Under the pieces are notes generated by a model that saw only the letters and a list, made by a program, of their open reading frames with translations, ran no database searches and had not been told where the DNA came from. A DNA stretch of 64,000 nt, taken from positions 1,017,596-1,081,595 of the forward strand of contig CALTAJ010000002.1 of assembly GCA_943842245.1 (NCBI GenBank). Reading direction: 5' to 3'. A program made the position numbers and the translations under genes. Position 1 is the first letter of the stretch. Each line of letters opens with the position of its first letter. Shown here in pieces: positions 45,522 to 54,602 of the stretch. Source of the DNA: an uncultured Flavobacteriaceae bacterium (GTDB lineage Bacteria > Bacteroidota > Bacteroidia > Flavobacteriales > Flavobacteriaceae).

Positions 45522-46802
45522 CTATTGTTCTGAAAAAATAATCTTACTCAATTTTTTAGTTAAAGATAACCTACTCCATTGACTCAATTTGGGAAACTTG
45601 TTTTTAACTTTTTTATCAAATAGTGTCTTTAAAATCAATTCCATTTTTGATTTATTGTCTTTCTCAACCATCCAAGAATGACTCCCCTTATTTAAAAAAA
45701 GTCCTGCTTCGGATTTTGGATTTCCTATAGAAAGAATAGGAACTTCTGTTGCTATATATTCTAATAATTTTCCAGATATCATTTGATGCTCTGCTCCCTT
45801 AAATACAAAATTGAGTAATAAATCTGCACTTTTCATCAAGGCAATAGCATTATAGTGAGTTATGTACCCTAAATATTCTACTATTGCGTTGGGTAACACA
45901 TCATTGATTTTTTTAATAATATCAATATGAATATTTCCCGCTAAGGAAAAATGAATCTTTAAGGTTTTAGAATACTTATCAATAACTTTTAAAAGCATTT
46001 CATAGTCTTGATTTTGGGTTAAAAGTCCAGTGTAAACAATATGAAAATCTCCTTTTTTTGCTTTAACTTTTATATTTTTCATCAAATCAGAATCATAGCC
46101 GTTGGGGATCACTGAAAAGTTTTGTTTTGGAGCTTTATCTTTTAATTGCTCATGAAACTTTCCAGCTAAAGTGGTGATTACACCATCTGCTTTTTGCAAG
46201 ACTTCTTTTTCCAAGGCTTGATCTTTAGAAATTGTTTTTGCTGAACGAAAAAAAGAAGTATTATAGAAAATATCAGTCCAGGGATCTCTGAAGTCAGCCC
46301 ACCAGTAAAGATCAAATTGTTTTTTCAGCTTAAGTCCTACCAAGTGGGTCGAATGTGGCGGCCCAGTAGTAATTAACTTCTCAATCCTTTCTGCTTTTAA
46401 AATTTTCTTTGCTTCTTTTACAGCAAAAGGGATCCAACCTTTTCTAGCATCAGGGATAAAATAATTTCCTCGAATAAAAGCTAAAAGCTTTTCGAACAAA
46501 TTGCTTGTTTTAACTTCCCCTTGAGGGATGCCTTTTTTTGTATCTCCAGAAATCAAAATTGAATACCAGCGTAAAGGTTCTCGAGTTGAAGTTTTAATTA
46601 CTCGAATTTCATTAGTTTCTTTAATTAAACTAGAATCGGTTACTGGGTAGGAAGCTTTTGTTTCATCTACAGTAATAATAACGGGCTCATAACCAAGCTG
46701 CTTCAAGTATTTAGCAAAATACATCCAACGCTGTACTCCTGATCCACCTGCTGGAGGCCAATAATAACTAAATATTAAAATTTTCTTTTGAGCTAAATTC
46801 AC
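45522..46802 (-). CDS. Glycosyltransferase, GT-B fold (group 1/4 type)
   Basis: A 426-residue cytoplasmic enzyme. ILIFSYYWPPAGGSGVQRW at the N terminus is the acceptor-side Gly-rich loop of GT4 proteins; the C-terminal half has HIVYTGLLTQNQDYEML and SGKLLEYIATEVPILSIG with the sugar-nucleotide binding Glu. Substrates are unknown; polysaccharide or envelope glycan synthesis is likely. It is the last gene after the suf operon, overlapping the DUF2480 gene by four bases, and has no clear functional link to Fe-S assembly. Confidence 0.85.
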   Translation of the reverse strand: MNLAQKKILIFSYYWPPAGGSGVQRWMYFAKYLKQLGYEPVIITVDETKASYPVTDSSLIKETNEIRVIKTSTREPLRWYSILISGDTKKGIPQGEVKTSNLFEKLLAFIRGNYFIPDARKGWIPFAVKEAKKILKAERIEKLITTGPPHSTHLVGLKLKKQFDLYWWADFRDPWTDIFYNTSFFRSAKTISKDQALEKEVLQKADGVITTLAGKFHEQLKDKAPKQNFSVIPNGYDSDLMKNIKVKAKKGDFHIVYTGLLTQNQDYEMLLKVIDKYSKTLKIHFSLAGNIHIDIIKKINDVLPNAIVEYLGYITHYNAIALMKSADLLLNFVFKGAEHQMISGKLLEYIATEVPILSIGNPKSEAGLFLNKGSHSWMVEKDNKSKMELILKTLFDKKVKNKFPKLSQWSRLSLTKKLSKIIFSEQ

Positions 46803-47314
46803 TCTTTTTTATTTGCCTTCCATAAAGGTACGGAAGAACAAGCTTCCCCATAAAACAAACTTCTAGCTACAGTTTGTAATCGTTGTACTAGTTGAATATA
46901 AGCAGCTTCAGGGATAGAAGGATCCGAACAACCTTTAATCATCAAGGGCTTATTTTTAAATATATTTAGATCAAGTGAAGAAATTGTGTTTGAAAAAAGC
47001 TTTTTTTCTAAATCCATTAGACTACCTAAATTAATAGTAGCTGCATAAGGTGTCAAATAAGTCGTTATTAATAAAGTAGCCCACGCTGGTAAAACAACAT
47101 CAGCAGCACAATCCAGAGCGATGTGATGTTTTTTGTATTTTGCCCAGTCATGATTTTTTAATATGGCTCTAAAGGGCTTTTCTCTAAGTAAAAATCCATC
47201 CTCTAACCATTGAGATACATCAATAAAAATCCGAGGTCCTTCTGTCTTGAAATCTTCTAGATCTATTGAAATTAATTGACTCCTTGATACTTTATTAATA
47301 ATAGCGTCTGACAT
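46799..47314 (-). CDS. DUF2480 family protein
   Basis: A 171-residue protein without signal or membrane segment, found in Bacteroidetes mostly next to suf genes. The centre HHIALDCAADVVLPAWATLLI holds a Cys, and LMIKGCSDPSIPEAAY near the C terminus holds another in a Gly-Cys-Ser loop. The two Cys suggest metal or Fe-S cluster handling, which is inference. It follows the DUF59 gene after two bases. Confidence 0.82.
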   Translation of the reverse strand: MSDAIINKVSRSQLISIDLEDFKTEGPRIFIDVSQWLEDGFLLREKPFRAILKNHDWAKYKKHHIALDCAADVVLPAWATLLITTYLTPYAATINLGSLMDLEKKLFSNTISSLDLNIFKNKPLMIKGCSDPSIPEAAYIQLVQRLQTVARSLFYGEACSSVPLWKANKKE

Positions 47315-47316
47315 GA

Positions 47317-47640
47317 TTAAAGCATTCCTAGTTCAAGCTTTGCTTCTTCACTCATCAAGTCTTGAGTCCATGGAGGATCAAAGGTGATCTCTACCTCAGC
47401 TGTTTTTACTTCATCTAAAGATTTAACTTTTTCCTCTACTTCCATTGGAAGAGATTCTGCTACCGGGCAGTTAGGAGTTGTTAAAGTCATTAAGATTTTA
47501 ACATCTGAATCCTCATTAACGAAAACATCATATATTAATCCTAGCTCATAAATATCTACGGGAATTTCGGGATCAAAAATAGTTTTTAAAACATTAACAA
47601 TTTTTTCTCCAAGGTTTGCTGTATCCATCGATTCTGACAT
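47317..47640 (-). CDS. SUF-associated DUF59 (MIP18/SufT-like) protein
   Basis: A 107-residue protein of the DUF59 family, which helps deliver Fe-S clusters to target proteins. IFDPEIPVDIYELGLIYDV (about residues 21-39) and MTLTTPNCPVAESLP with the conserved Cys are typical, as is the end TFDPPWTQDLMSEEAKLELG. It lies five bases after sufE in the suf operon. Confidence 0.9.
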   Translation of the reverse strand: MSESMDTANLGEKIVNVLKTIFDPEIPVDIYELGLIYDVFVNEDSDVKILMTLTTPNCPVAESLPMEVEEKVKSLDEVKTAEVEITFDPPWTQDLMSEEAKLELGML

Positions 47641-47645
47641 ATGGT

Positions 47646-48071
47646 TTAGTTCAATTGAGTTTGAAAAGCCACTGCGTACATTTTGATTTGTTTTATCATT
47701 GAAACTAATCCATTAGCACGGGTGGGTGATAAATGCTCTTTGAGTCCAATCTTGTCTATAAAGTCAGTATTAGCATTCAAAATTGCTTTTGGACTCTGAT
47801 TTGAATAGACTCTAATTAATATTGCAATAATTCCTTTGGTTATAATGGCATCACTATCCGCCGTAAGCTTTAACTGTTCGTTTTCTAAAGTAGCATGAAC
47901 CCATACTTTACTCTGACAACCTTTTATAATGTAATTCTCTGTTTTATACGCTTGATCGATCAAGGGAAGGGATTTCCCCAATTCAATCATATATTCATAA
48001 CGCTGCATCCAATCTTCAAAGAGTGAAAACTCTTCTACAATTTCATCTTGTATAGCTTCAATCGAATTCAT
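47646..48071 (-). CDS. sufE: Cysteine desulfuration protein SufE
   Basis: A 141-residue sulfur acceptor that takes persulfide from SufS and passes it to SufB. The acceptor is Cys52 in IIKGCQSKVWV; LGKSLPLID and the helix GLKEHLSPTRANGLVSM are also conserved. It follows sufS after 18 bases. Confidence 0.94.
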   Translation of the reverse strand: MNSIEAIQDEIVEEFSLFEDWMQRYEYMIELGKSLPLIDQAYKTENYIIKGCQSKVWVHATLENEQLKLTADSDAIITKGIIAILIRVYSNQSPKAILNANTDFIDKIGLKEHLSPTRANGLVSMIKQIKMYAVAFQTQLN

Positions 48072-48089
48072 TTACATAAAATTATTAAA

Positions 48090-49304
48090 TTATCGTAACA
48101 TTAATAGAGCCTTTTGGATTCCTGCAATAAAACGATCAATTTCCTCAAAGGTATTGTAAAAAGAAAAGGAGGCTCTAACAGTGCCGGGAATCTCAAAAAA
48201 ATCCATAACAGGTTGAGCACAATGATGCCCAGTTCTAACAGCGATTCCTAATTGATCTAATATACTTCCTAAATCGTAAGGATGAATTTCTCCAACATTA
48301 AAAGAAATAACTGCAGTTTTATCAGGAGCCTCTCCATAAATTTTGATTCCGTCAATCTTTTTGAGAGCATCGGTACAATAAGTTAACAGCTCATTTTCAT
48401 ATTTTGCTATAGTGTCAAACCCAATAGAATTCATGTAGTCCAAAGCTGCACCAAAGGCTATTCCACCTGATATATTTGGGGTTCCTGCTTCAAATTTATG
48501 GGGAAGATCTGCATAAGTTGTTTTTTCAAAAGTAACGGTAGCAATCATTTCTCCTCCCCCTTGATAAGGAGGTAGTTCTTTTAATAATTCTGCTTTACCA
48601 TAGAGCATCCCTACTCCTGTAGGGCCGCAAAGTTTATGTGCTGAAGTCACATAAAAATCAACATCTAAGGCTTGAAGATCAGGTTTGATATGTGGACAAG
48701 CTTGTGCTCCGTCAATCAAAACAAGTGCTTCATATCCATGGGCTTTATTTATGATTTCCTTAATTGGGTTTACTGTACCTAAGGCGTTAGAAACATGGTT
48801 AACAAAAACTAATTTTGTTTTTGAATTTAATAACTTATCAAAAGCTTCCATATTTAATGTACCATCCAATTTCATTGGAATCACCTTGAGATGAGCGCCA
48901 GTTTTTTCACAAAGCATTTGCCAAGGAACAATATTGGAGTGATGCTCCATGGCAGAGATCATCAATTCATCTTTTGGATTCAAAAATTTGGTATAGCCCG
49001 AGGCAATTAGATTAATACTCTCAGTTGTTCCTGCAGTAAGAATGATCTCGTAGGGCTCGGCTGCATTAAAATGTTTTTGAATTTTAATACGAGCTGTTTC
49101 ATAAGCATCTGTAGCTTCCTGACTCAGTTTGTGAACTCCCCTGTGAATATTTGAATTCAATCTGCTATAATAGTCAACAATCACTTCAATGACTTGATTG
49201 GGGGTTTGTGAGGTGGCCGCATTATCAAAATACACAAGGTCTTGACCATTTACTTTCCTGGAAAGTATAGGAAAGTCTGCACGGATTTTATTTACGTCTA
49301 TCAT
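48090..49304 (-). CDS. sufS: Cysteine desulfurase SufS
   Basis: A 404-residue class II PLP desulfurase that removes sulfur from cysteine as a persulfide. The PLP lysine is Lys224 (TSAHKLCGPTG) and the persulfide Cys is Cys362 in RTGHHCAQP. YFDNAATSQTPN near the N terminus and HHSNIVPWQ are typical of SufS/CsdA. Its first base is the last base of sufD, so translation is coupled. Confidence 0.96.
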   Translation of the reverse strand: MIDVNKIRADFPILSRKVNGQDLVYFDNAATSQTPNQVIEVIVDYYSRLNSNIHRGVHKLSQEATDAYETARIKIQKHFNAAEPYEIILTAGTTESINLIASGYTKFLNPKDELMISAMEHHSNIVPWQMLCEKTGAHLKVIPMKLDGTLNMEAFDKLLNSKTKLVFVNHVSNALGTVNPIKEIINKAHGYEALVLIDGAQACPHIKPDLQALDVDFYVTSAHKLCGPTGVGMLYGKAELLKELPPYQGGGEMIATVTFEKTTYADLPHKFEAGTPNISGGIAFGAALDYMNSIGFDTIAKYENELLTYCTDALKKIDGIKIYGEAPDKTAVISFNVGEIHPYDLGSILDQLGIAVRTGHHCAQPVMDFFEIPGTVRASFSFYNTFEEIDRFIAGIQKALLMLR

Positions 49305-50620
49305 TACAGCTCAAATCCAAGATTTACCCCCAGTTTTCTCGCAATCTGACCATTGATTCTCTTTTTCAAGGAAGGTAACTGAACACTTTCAAGAACATTA
49401 TTTGCGAAAGCATAAGTCATTAATGCTTTGGCTTCTTTTTTAGGGATGCCTCTTGAGCGCAGATAAAATAGTGCTTCTTCATTCATTTGGCCTATAGTAC
49501 ATCCATGAGAACATTTTACATCATCGGCAAAAATCTCAAGTTGTGGCTTACTATTTACTGTAGCCTTATCGTCTAAAAGCACATTATTATTTTGTTGAAA
49601 AGCATTGGTTTTTTGTGCAATTTTATCCACTAAGATTTGTCCATTGAATACTCCTTCAGAACGTTCAGAAAAAATTCCTTTATAATCCTGATGACTTTCA
49701 CAATTAGGCTGAGAATGGTGTACCATAGTAGAGTGATCAACATGTTGTTTTCCTTCTAAAATGGTTACCCCTTTTAGGGTAGAAAGTATGTGTTCACCTT
49801 TATGAAAATATCTTAGATTATTTCGAATTAATTTTCCACCCAAAGAAAAAGTGTGCACACTTGCATGACTGTTTTTTTCTTGCTGGATGTAGGTATTGTC
49901 AATTAATGAAGCTGTCGTTAAATCATTTTGTAATTTATAATAATCAACAAAAGCTTCTTCATGAACATAAATTTCTGTAACACTATTGGTTACAACAGAA
50001 TGCTGCTTTAAACTTTGGTGACGTTCAATGATTTGTACCTGTGAATTTTTATCAATGACAATCAAATTACGAGGTTGAAGCCAAAGTGAATCCTGTTCCC
50101 CAGAAGAAAAATGAATAATCTCAATAGGCTTTTCAGCAACAGTTTTTTTAGGTATATAAATAAATGCACCCTCTTTAGCATAAGATGTATTTAATGCAGT
50201 TAAACTTTCGTCAAATGGAGCAATTTTATTAAAGTATGAGTTGATTATGTCTCTATACTTGGGTTTGGATAATGCAGCAGACATCAAACAAACATCTAAG
50301 CCGTCGTGGGTTGTATTAGATAAAAAAGGATTGTAAACACCATCGATAAAAATAACTTTGTAGGTGTCTGTATCATAAAGGAAGTATTTTTTAACATCCT
50401 TAAGTTCAATGGAAGCCTCTGACTTTGGAAAAAGCGAATAGTCTTTATGAATCAATGCGTCTAGTGAGGTATATTTCCATAACTCATCTTTTTTTGATGG
50501 GAATCCTTTTTCTTCAAAAATCTTAAGAGCGTGAGCACGAGTATCATGTACACTATCTGTAAGATCTAAATCTTCTTCAAATGCTAAATATGAGGATATT
50601 AATTTCTCTTTAAATTCCAT
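49304..50620 (-). CDS. sufD: Fe-S assembly scaffold SufD
   Basis: A 438-residue partner of SufB in the SufBC2D scaffold. The right-handed beta-helix core is recognised from HSTMVHHSQPNCESHQDYKG and the C-terminal VKCSHGCTIGQMNEEALFYLRSRG split here into VKCSHGCTIG and ALFYLRSRGIP, with the conserved Cys and His at the SufB contact. It is one base from sufC. Confidence 0.95.
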   Translation of the reverse strand: MEFKEKLISSYLAFEEDLDLTDSVHDTRAHALKIFEEKGFPSKKDELWKYTSLDALIHKDYSLFPKSEASIELKDVKKYFLYDTDTYKVIFIDGVYNPFLSNTTHDGLDVCLMSAALSKPKYRDIINSYFNKIAPFDESLTALNTSYAKEGAFIYIPKKTVAEKPIEIIHFSSGEQDSLWLQPRNLIVIDKNSQVQIIERHQSLKQHSVVTNSVTEIYVHEEAFVDYYKLQNDLTTASLIDNTYIQQEKNSHASVHTFSLGGKLIRNNLRYFHKGEHILSTLKGVTILEGKQHVDHSTMVHHSQPNCESHQDYKGIFSERSEGVFNGQILVDKIAQKTNAFQQNNNVLLDDKATVNSKPQLEIFADDVKCSHGCTIGQMNEEALFYLRSRGIPKKEAKALMTYAFANNVLESVQLPSLKKRINGQIARKLGVNLGFEL

Positions 50621-51367
50621 TTATGCTAATTCTTTTATCCAGTCGTAGCCCTTAGCTTCTAACTCATGAGCTAATTCTTTAGTTCCAGATTTAACAATTT
50701 TTCCATCAAATAATACGTGTACAAAGTCAGGAACTATATAATCTAACAATCGCTGGTAATGAGTAATTACTACTACTGCATTGTCTTTTCCTTTTAACTT
50801 ATTTACGCCGTTTGCAACTATTTTTAAAGCATCTATATCAAGTCCTGAGTCTGTTTCGTCTAAAATTGCAAAAGCAGGCTCAAGCATCGCCATTTGGAAA
50901 ATTTCGTTTCTCTTTTTCTCACCTCCAGAAAATCCTTCATTCAAAGAACGAGATAAGAATTTAGAATCTATATCCAAAAGTTTTGCCTTCTCGCGTATTT
51001 TTTTTAGTAACTCGCTCGCTGGCATATCTTTAAGGCCTTGAGCTTTTCTATTAGCATTAATTGCTGTCTTAATAAAGTTTGTTACAGATACTCCCGGTAT
51101 TTCAACTGGATATTGAAAAGAGAGAAAAATGCCTAAATGAGCTCTAGACTCTGCGTCTAAATCGGCCAAGTCATTACCTTTTAAAAGAATCTTCCCCTTG
51201 ATAACTTTATAATCTTCATTTCCAGCTACAACAGAGGCTAAAGTACTTTTACCGGAGCCATTAGGCCCCATGATGGCGTGAACTTCTCCAGCTTTTACAT
51301 CAAGGTCAATACCTTTTAAAATCGTTTTCCCTTCTACTTGGGCATGTAAATTTTCAATCGTTAACAT
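50621..51367 (-). CDS. sufC: Fe-S assembly ATPase SufC
   Basis: A 248-residue ABC-type ATPase that drives shape changes in SufBCD. Walker A GPNGSGKST is at residues 34-42, the signature is NEGFSGGEKKRNE, Walker B AFAILDETDSGLD and the H-loop VITHYQR. The SGGEKKRNE form of the signature is specific to SufC. Between sufB (12-base gap) and sufD. Confidence 0.97.
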   Translation of the reverse strand: MLTIENLHAQVEGKTILKGIDLDVKAGEVHAIMGPNGSGKSTLASVVAGNEDYKVIKGKILLKGNDLADLDAESRAHLGIFLSFQYPVEIPGVSVTNFIKTAINANRKAQGLKDMPASELLKKIREKAKLLDIDSKFLSRSLNEGFSGGEKKRNEIFQMAMLEPAFAILDETDSGLDIDALKIVANGVNKLKGKDNAVVVITHYQRLLDYIVPDFVHVLFDGKIVKSGTKELAHELEAKGYDWIKELA

Positions 51368-51379
51368 TAGTTGCTTTTT

Positions 51380-52825
51380 TTATCCCACTGATCCTTCAAG
51401 GGAAATTTCTAACAATTTTTGTGCTTCTACAGCAAATTCCATGGGAAGCTTGTTTAATACTTCTTTACTGAAACCATTTACAATTAAAGCAATAGCCTTT
51501 TCAGTATCAATTCCTCTTTGATTGCAATAAAAAATTTGATCTTCCCCTATTTTACTCGTTGTAGCCTCGTGTTCAATATGAGCTGTGTTACTTTTAGCCT
51601 CTATATAAGGAAAAGTATGGGCACCACAATCATTTCCCATTAATAGTGAATCACATTGTGAAAAGTTTCGAGCATTTTTTGTTCTTGAACCAACTTTGAC
51701 TAAACCACGATAGCTATTTTGTGAATTCCCTGCTGAGATTCCCTTAGAGATAATAGTACTTCGAGTATTATTTCCTAAATGGATCATTTTAGTTCCGGTG
51801 TCAGCTTGTTGGAAATTGTTAGTAACTGCTATGGAGTAAAATTCTCCGATGGAGTAGTCGCCTTTCAAGATACATGAGGGATATTTCCAAGTCACAGCAG
51901 ACCCAGTTTCTACTTGAGTCCATGAAATTTTAGAACGAGTATTACAAAGCCCTCTTTTAGTTACAAAATTATAAACCCCACCTTTTCCTTCTTTATCTCC
52001 TGGATACCAGTTTTGAACAGTAGAATATTTAATCTCTGCATCATCCATTGCGATAAGTTCAACCACAGCTGCGTGTAATTGATTTTCGTCTCTTGAGGGG
52101 GCTGTACATCCTTCTAAATAGCTAACATAGCTTGACTCGTCTGCGATGACTAATGTTCTTTCAAACTGGCCTGTACCAGCTTGATTAATTCTAAAATAGG
52201 TTGATAATTCCATTGGACATCTTACCCCTTTCGGGATATAGCAAAAAGAGCCATCTGTAAAAACAGCACTATTTAGCGCTGCGTAATAATTATCCTTAGG
52301 GGGAATAACAGTACCGATATATTTTTTAACTAATTCAGGATGGTCTTTTATAGCTTCAGAAATTGAGCAGAAAATTATACCTTTTTCTGCTAGAGTTTCT
52401 CTAAAAGTTGTTGCTACAGATACTGAATCTACAACGATGTCGACTGCTACTCCAGAAAGTTTTTTCTGCTCTTCGATAGAAATTCCCAACTTATTGAAGG
52501 TTTCCAACAATTCTGGATCAACTTGATCTAAGTTTTCGTATTTAGGTTTTTTTTTCGGAGCTGAGTAATAAGAAATTGATTGTAAATCAGGTTTTTTATA
52601 ATGAACATTTGCCCACTCAGGCTCAGTCATCTCCTTCCAATTATAATATGCTTTCAATCGCCAATCAGTCATCCATTCAGGTTCACCTTTTTTATCTGAA
52701 ATTTTACGAATTATTTCCTCATTAAGTCCAACAGGAAAAGTATCTGATTCAATGTCAGTATAGAATCCATATTCGTACTCTTTGGTTTCTAATTCCTTTT
52801 TTAATTCTTCTTCAGTATATGCCAT
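51380..52825 (-). CDS. sufB: Fe-S assembly scaffold SufB
   Basis: A 481-residue main scaffold on which clusters are built. The beta-helix core shows [22 protein letters not shown] (core [12 protein letters not shown]), [16 protein letters not shown] and the C-terminal [15 protein letters not shown] and NCDQRG-like CNQRGID. I start at ATG 52825 (MAYTEEEL); a TTG two codons upstream is in frame but adds nothing typical. It follows the A-type carrier gene after nine bases. Confidence 0.96.
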   Translation of the reverse strand: MAYTEEELKKELETKEYEYGFYTDIESDTFPVGLNEEIIRKISDKKGEPEWMTDWRLKAYYNWKEMTEPEWANVHYKKPDLQSISYYSAPKKKPKYENLDQVDPELLETFNKLGISIEEQKKLSGVAVDIVVDSVSVATTFRETLAEKGIIFCSISEAIKDHPELVKKYIGTVIPPKDNYYAALNSAVFTDGSFCYIPKGVRCPMELSTYFRINQAGTGQFERTLVIADESSYVSYLEGCTAPSRDENQLHAAVVELIAMDDAEIKYSTVQNWYPGDKEGKGGVYNFVTKRGLCNTRSKISWTQVETGSAVTWKYPSCILKGDYSIGEFYSIAVTNNFQQADTGTKMIHLGNNTRSTIISKGISAGNSQNSYRGLVKVGSRTKNARNFSQCDSLLMGNDCGAHTFPYIEAKSNTAHIEHEATTSKIGEDQIFYCNQRGIDTEKAIALIVNGFSKEVLNKLPMEFAVEAQKLLEISLEGSVG

Positions 52826-52834
52826 TTTCAATTT

Positions 52835-53164
52835 TTATAGAGAGAAGCTTTCACCACATCCACAAGTTCGCTGTGCGTTAGGATTATTAAAAACAAAGCC
52901 TTTTCCATTAAGACCCCCTGAATATTCAAGAGTTGTCCCCACTAGGTAGAGCAAGCTTTTTTTATCAACTAATATTTTTACCTGATTATCCTCGAAAAGT
53001 TTATCTTCATCTTGAAACTCATGATCGAATTTTAGATCATAGGAAAGTCCCGAGCAGCCTCCACTTTTTACTCCCACTCGAACATAATCGTTGAAAGGAT
53101 CAAAGCCTTCCTCCCTCATCAGGATAGAGACTTTCTTTTTAGCTGTTTCTGCAACTTTAATCAT
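52835..53164 (-). CDS. sufA: A-type Fe-S carrier protein (SufA/IscA)
   Basis: A 109-residue carrier that receives clusters from the scaffold. The three ligand cysteines are Cys37 (SGGCSGL) and Cys101 and Cys103 (RTCGCGESF). First gene of the suf operon; a perfect -7 box and two overlapping inverted repeats lie upstream. Whether it is best called SufA or IscA cannot be decided from the motifs; operon position favours SufA. Confidence 0.94.
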   Translation of the reverse strand: MIKVAETAKKKVSILMREEGFDPFNDYVRVGVKSGGCSGLSYDLKFDHEFQDEDKLFEDNQVKILVDKKSLLYLVGTTLEYSGGLNGKGFVFNNPNAQRTCGCGESFSL

Positions 53165-53191
53165 TTTTTAAAAATTAACCTAAATGATCAA

Positions 53192-53199
53192 CAAATATA
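53192..53199 (-). promoter_or_regulatory. -7 box of the suf operon, embedded in inverted repeats
   Basis: On the minus strand TATATTTG matches TAnnTTTG, 27 bases before the sufA ATG. Two inverted repeats overlap it: AACCTA/TAGGTT (53177-53182, 53198-53203) and ATCAACA/TGTTGAT (53187-53193, 53209-53215), each with a 15-base spacer. They are candidate sites for a regulator of Fe-S assembly. No -33 TTG was clear. Confidence 0.42.
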
Positions 53200-53261
53200 G
53201 GTTATTTCTGTTGATTTTGATCGAATTGTAATCGATTTAAGCTATAAGTCAATTGTTGATT

Positions 53262-54602
53262 TTAATGCCAAAAAGCAATGAAAATATCTTTTTCACCTTT
53301 AGAATCTTTAAAGTTTCCTGAGCTGCTTTCACTACTTCCAACTACAATAACTTCCCCTTTTTGAGTCAACACTAAATCGTTAGCTTGATCTAAGCCTGAA
53401 CCACTAAGATTAGTATTTTGAATCAAGCTGCCGTTGGGTAAAGTAAAATATAGGCTAACATCATTATTAATGGTCTGTTCACCTACACTAATGTTTGAGC
53501 TATTTCTTTGTCCTACAAAAACTAAAGTTCCATCTGGGCGCTCAATTAATGCTTTTGCAGAATCAAATCCTGAACCGCCTAAAGTTTTCAATCCCTGAAA
53601 ACTACCAGAGGGTGAAAGTCTTGCAAGTAGGATATCGGAAGATCCTGCATTACTTAAAATATCGCCATCACTGCTGAAGGTGTATCCTAAAACTAAATAT
53701 TCCCCAGCATTTGTTTCAATAATAGCATTCCCTTTATCATATTCAGAACCTCCAATGGACCGTTCCCAAAGCAAATTACCACTAGAATCGATTTTTATTA
53801 CCCAAACATCGTAGCTCCCACGAGGATTTCTTATATCGACATCTTGGCTTTCTGAAGCTCCAACAATAACATAAGCATCATCCTTACTTTGAATGGCATC
53901 ATAAGAGCGATCATTTCTTGTTCCTCCGAAATATCTACGCCACTCTATATTCCCTTCTAAATCTATTTTATGAACCCAAAACTCTCCAACTCCGTGGCGA
54001 GCAGAAAAATGTGCCTCTTTTTTATTCTGACCTAGTCCATTAGACGCAGTAACATCTAAAAAGCCATTGAAAAATAAACCACCATCAGAGGTTGCTATAA
54101 TATTGTATGCGTGATCATGTCCCAAAAATCCAAAACTTTTCTCCCAAAGAAGATTACCTTTTGAATCTGTCCTAAGAACCCAGTTATCGTGCTGTCCTTT
54201 ATTGATAGATGCGTCTCCGTCACTACTTTTACTATATCCAATTAGAGCAAAACCTTTGTCAGATAGCTCGACAAGGCCATGTCCTCTGTCATCACCTGCC
54301 CCCCCATAGGTCTTTATCCATTGAAGTTTTGCTTCATCATTAAATTTCATTAAAAAAATATCACTTCCAGTGCGAACTTTATTTGAAAAATCTCCGTCAT
54401 TGCTCTGTGTATTTCCAACTATAGCAAAACCGCCATCATTAGTAATAATTACTGCATTTGCAACATCTTCTTTGCTGCCTCCAAAGGTTTGAATAGATTT
54501 CCAGGTATTTGAAACTGATGGCAAGAAGGGCCAGTTCGTCTCAGTTACGGGAGTACAGCTGAGAAAAATGAAAAGTAAAAAAAGATTTTGGCAGTTATTC
54601 AT
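53262..54602 (-). CDS. Seven-repeat beta-propeller lipoprotein, unknown function
   Basis: A 446-residue exported protein. The N terminus FLLFIFLSC is a lipoprotein signal (Cys16). Seven repeats of about 55-60 residues follow, each with a core like TFGGSKEDVANAVIITNDGG or TYGGAGDDRGHGLVELSDKG and a strand such as FAIVGNTQSNDGD; the third and sixth are least regular. Seven repeats suit one seven-bladed propeller. The Asp-rich turns could bind calcium. It overlaps the upstream choice-of-anchor B gene by eight bases, so both are co-translated. No enzyme motif is seen; surface binding is a guess. Confidence 0.72.
   Translation of the reverse strand: MNNCQNLFLLFIFLSCTPVTETNWPFLPSVSNTWKSIQTFGGSKEDVANAVIITNDGGFAIVGNTQSNDGDFSNKVRTGSDIFLMKFNDEAKLQWIKTYGGAGDDRGHGLVELSDKGFALIGYSKSSDGDASINKGQHDNWVLRTDSKGNLLWEKSFGFLGHDHAYNIIATSDGGLFFNGFLDVTASNGLGQNKKEAHFSARHGVGEFWVHKIDLEGNIEWRRYFGGTRNDRSYDAIQSKDDAYVIVGASESQDVDIRNPRGSYDVWVIKIDSSGNLLWERSIGGSEYDKGNAIIETNAGEYLVLGYTFSSDGDILSNAGSSDILLARLSPSGSFQGLKTLGGSGFDSAKALIERPDGTLVFVGQRNSSNISVGEQTINNDVSLYFTLPNGSLIQNTNLSGSGLDQANDLVLTQKGEVIVVGSSESSSGNFKDSKGEKDIFIAFWH

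Noticed and set aside
45522..46802. Part of a polysaccharide locus based on the glycosyltransferase
   Set aside because: It is a single glycosyltransferase at the end of the suf transcript, with no sugar-nucleotide or export genes beside it.
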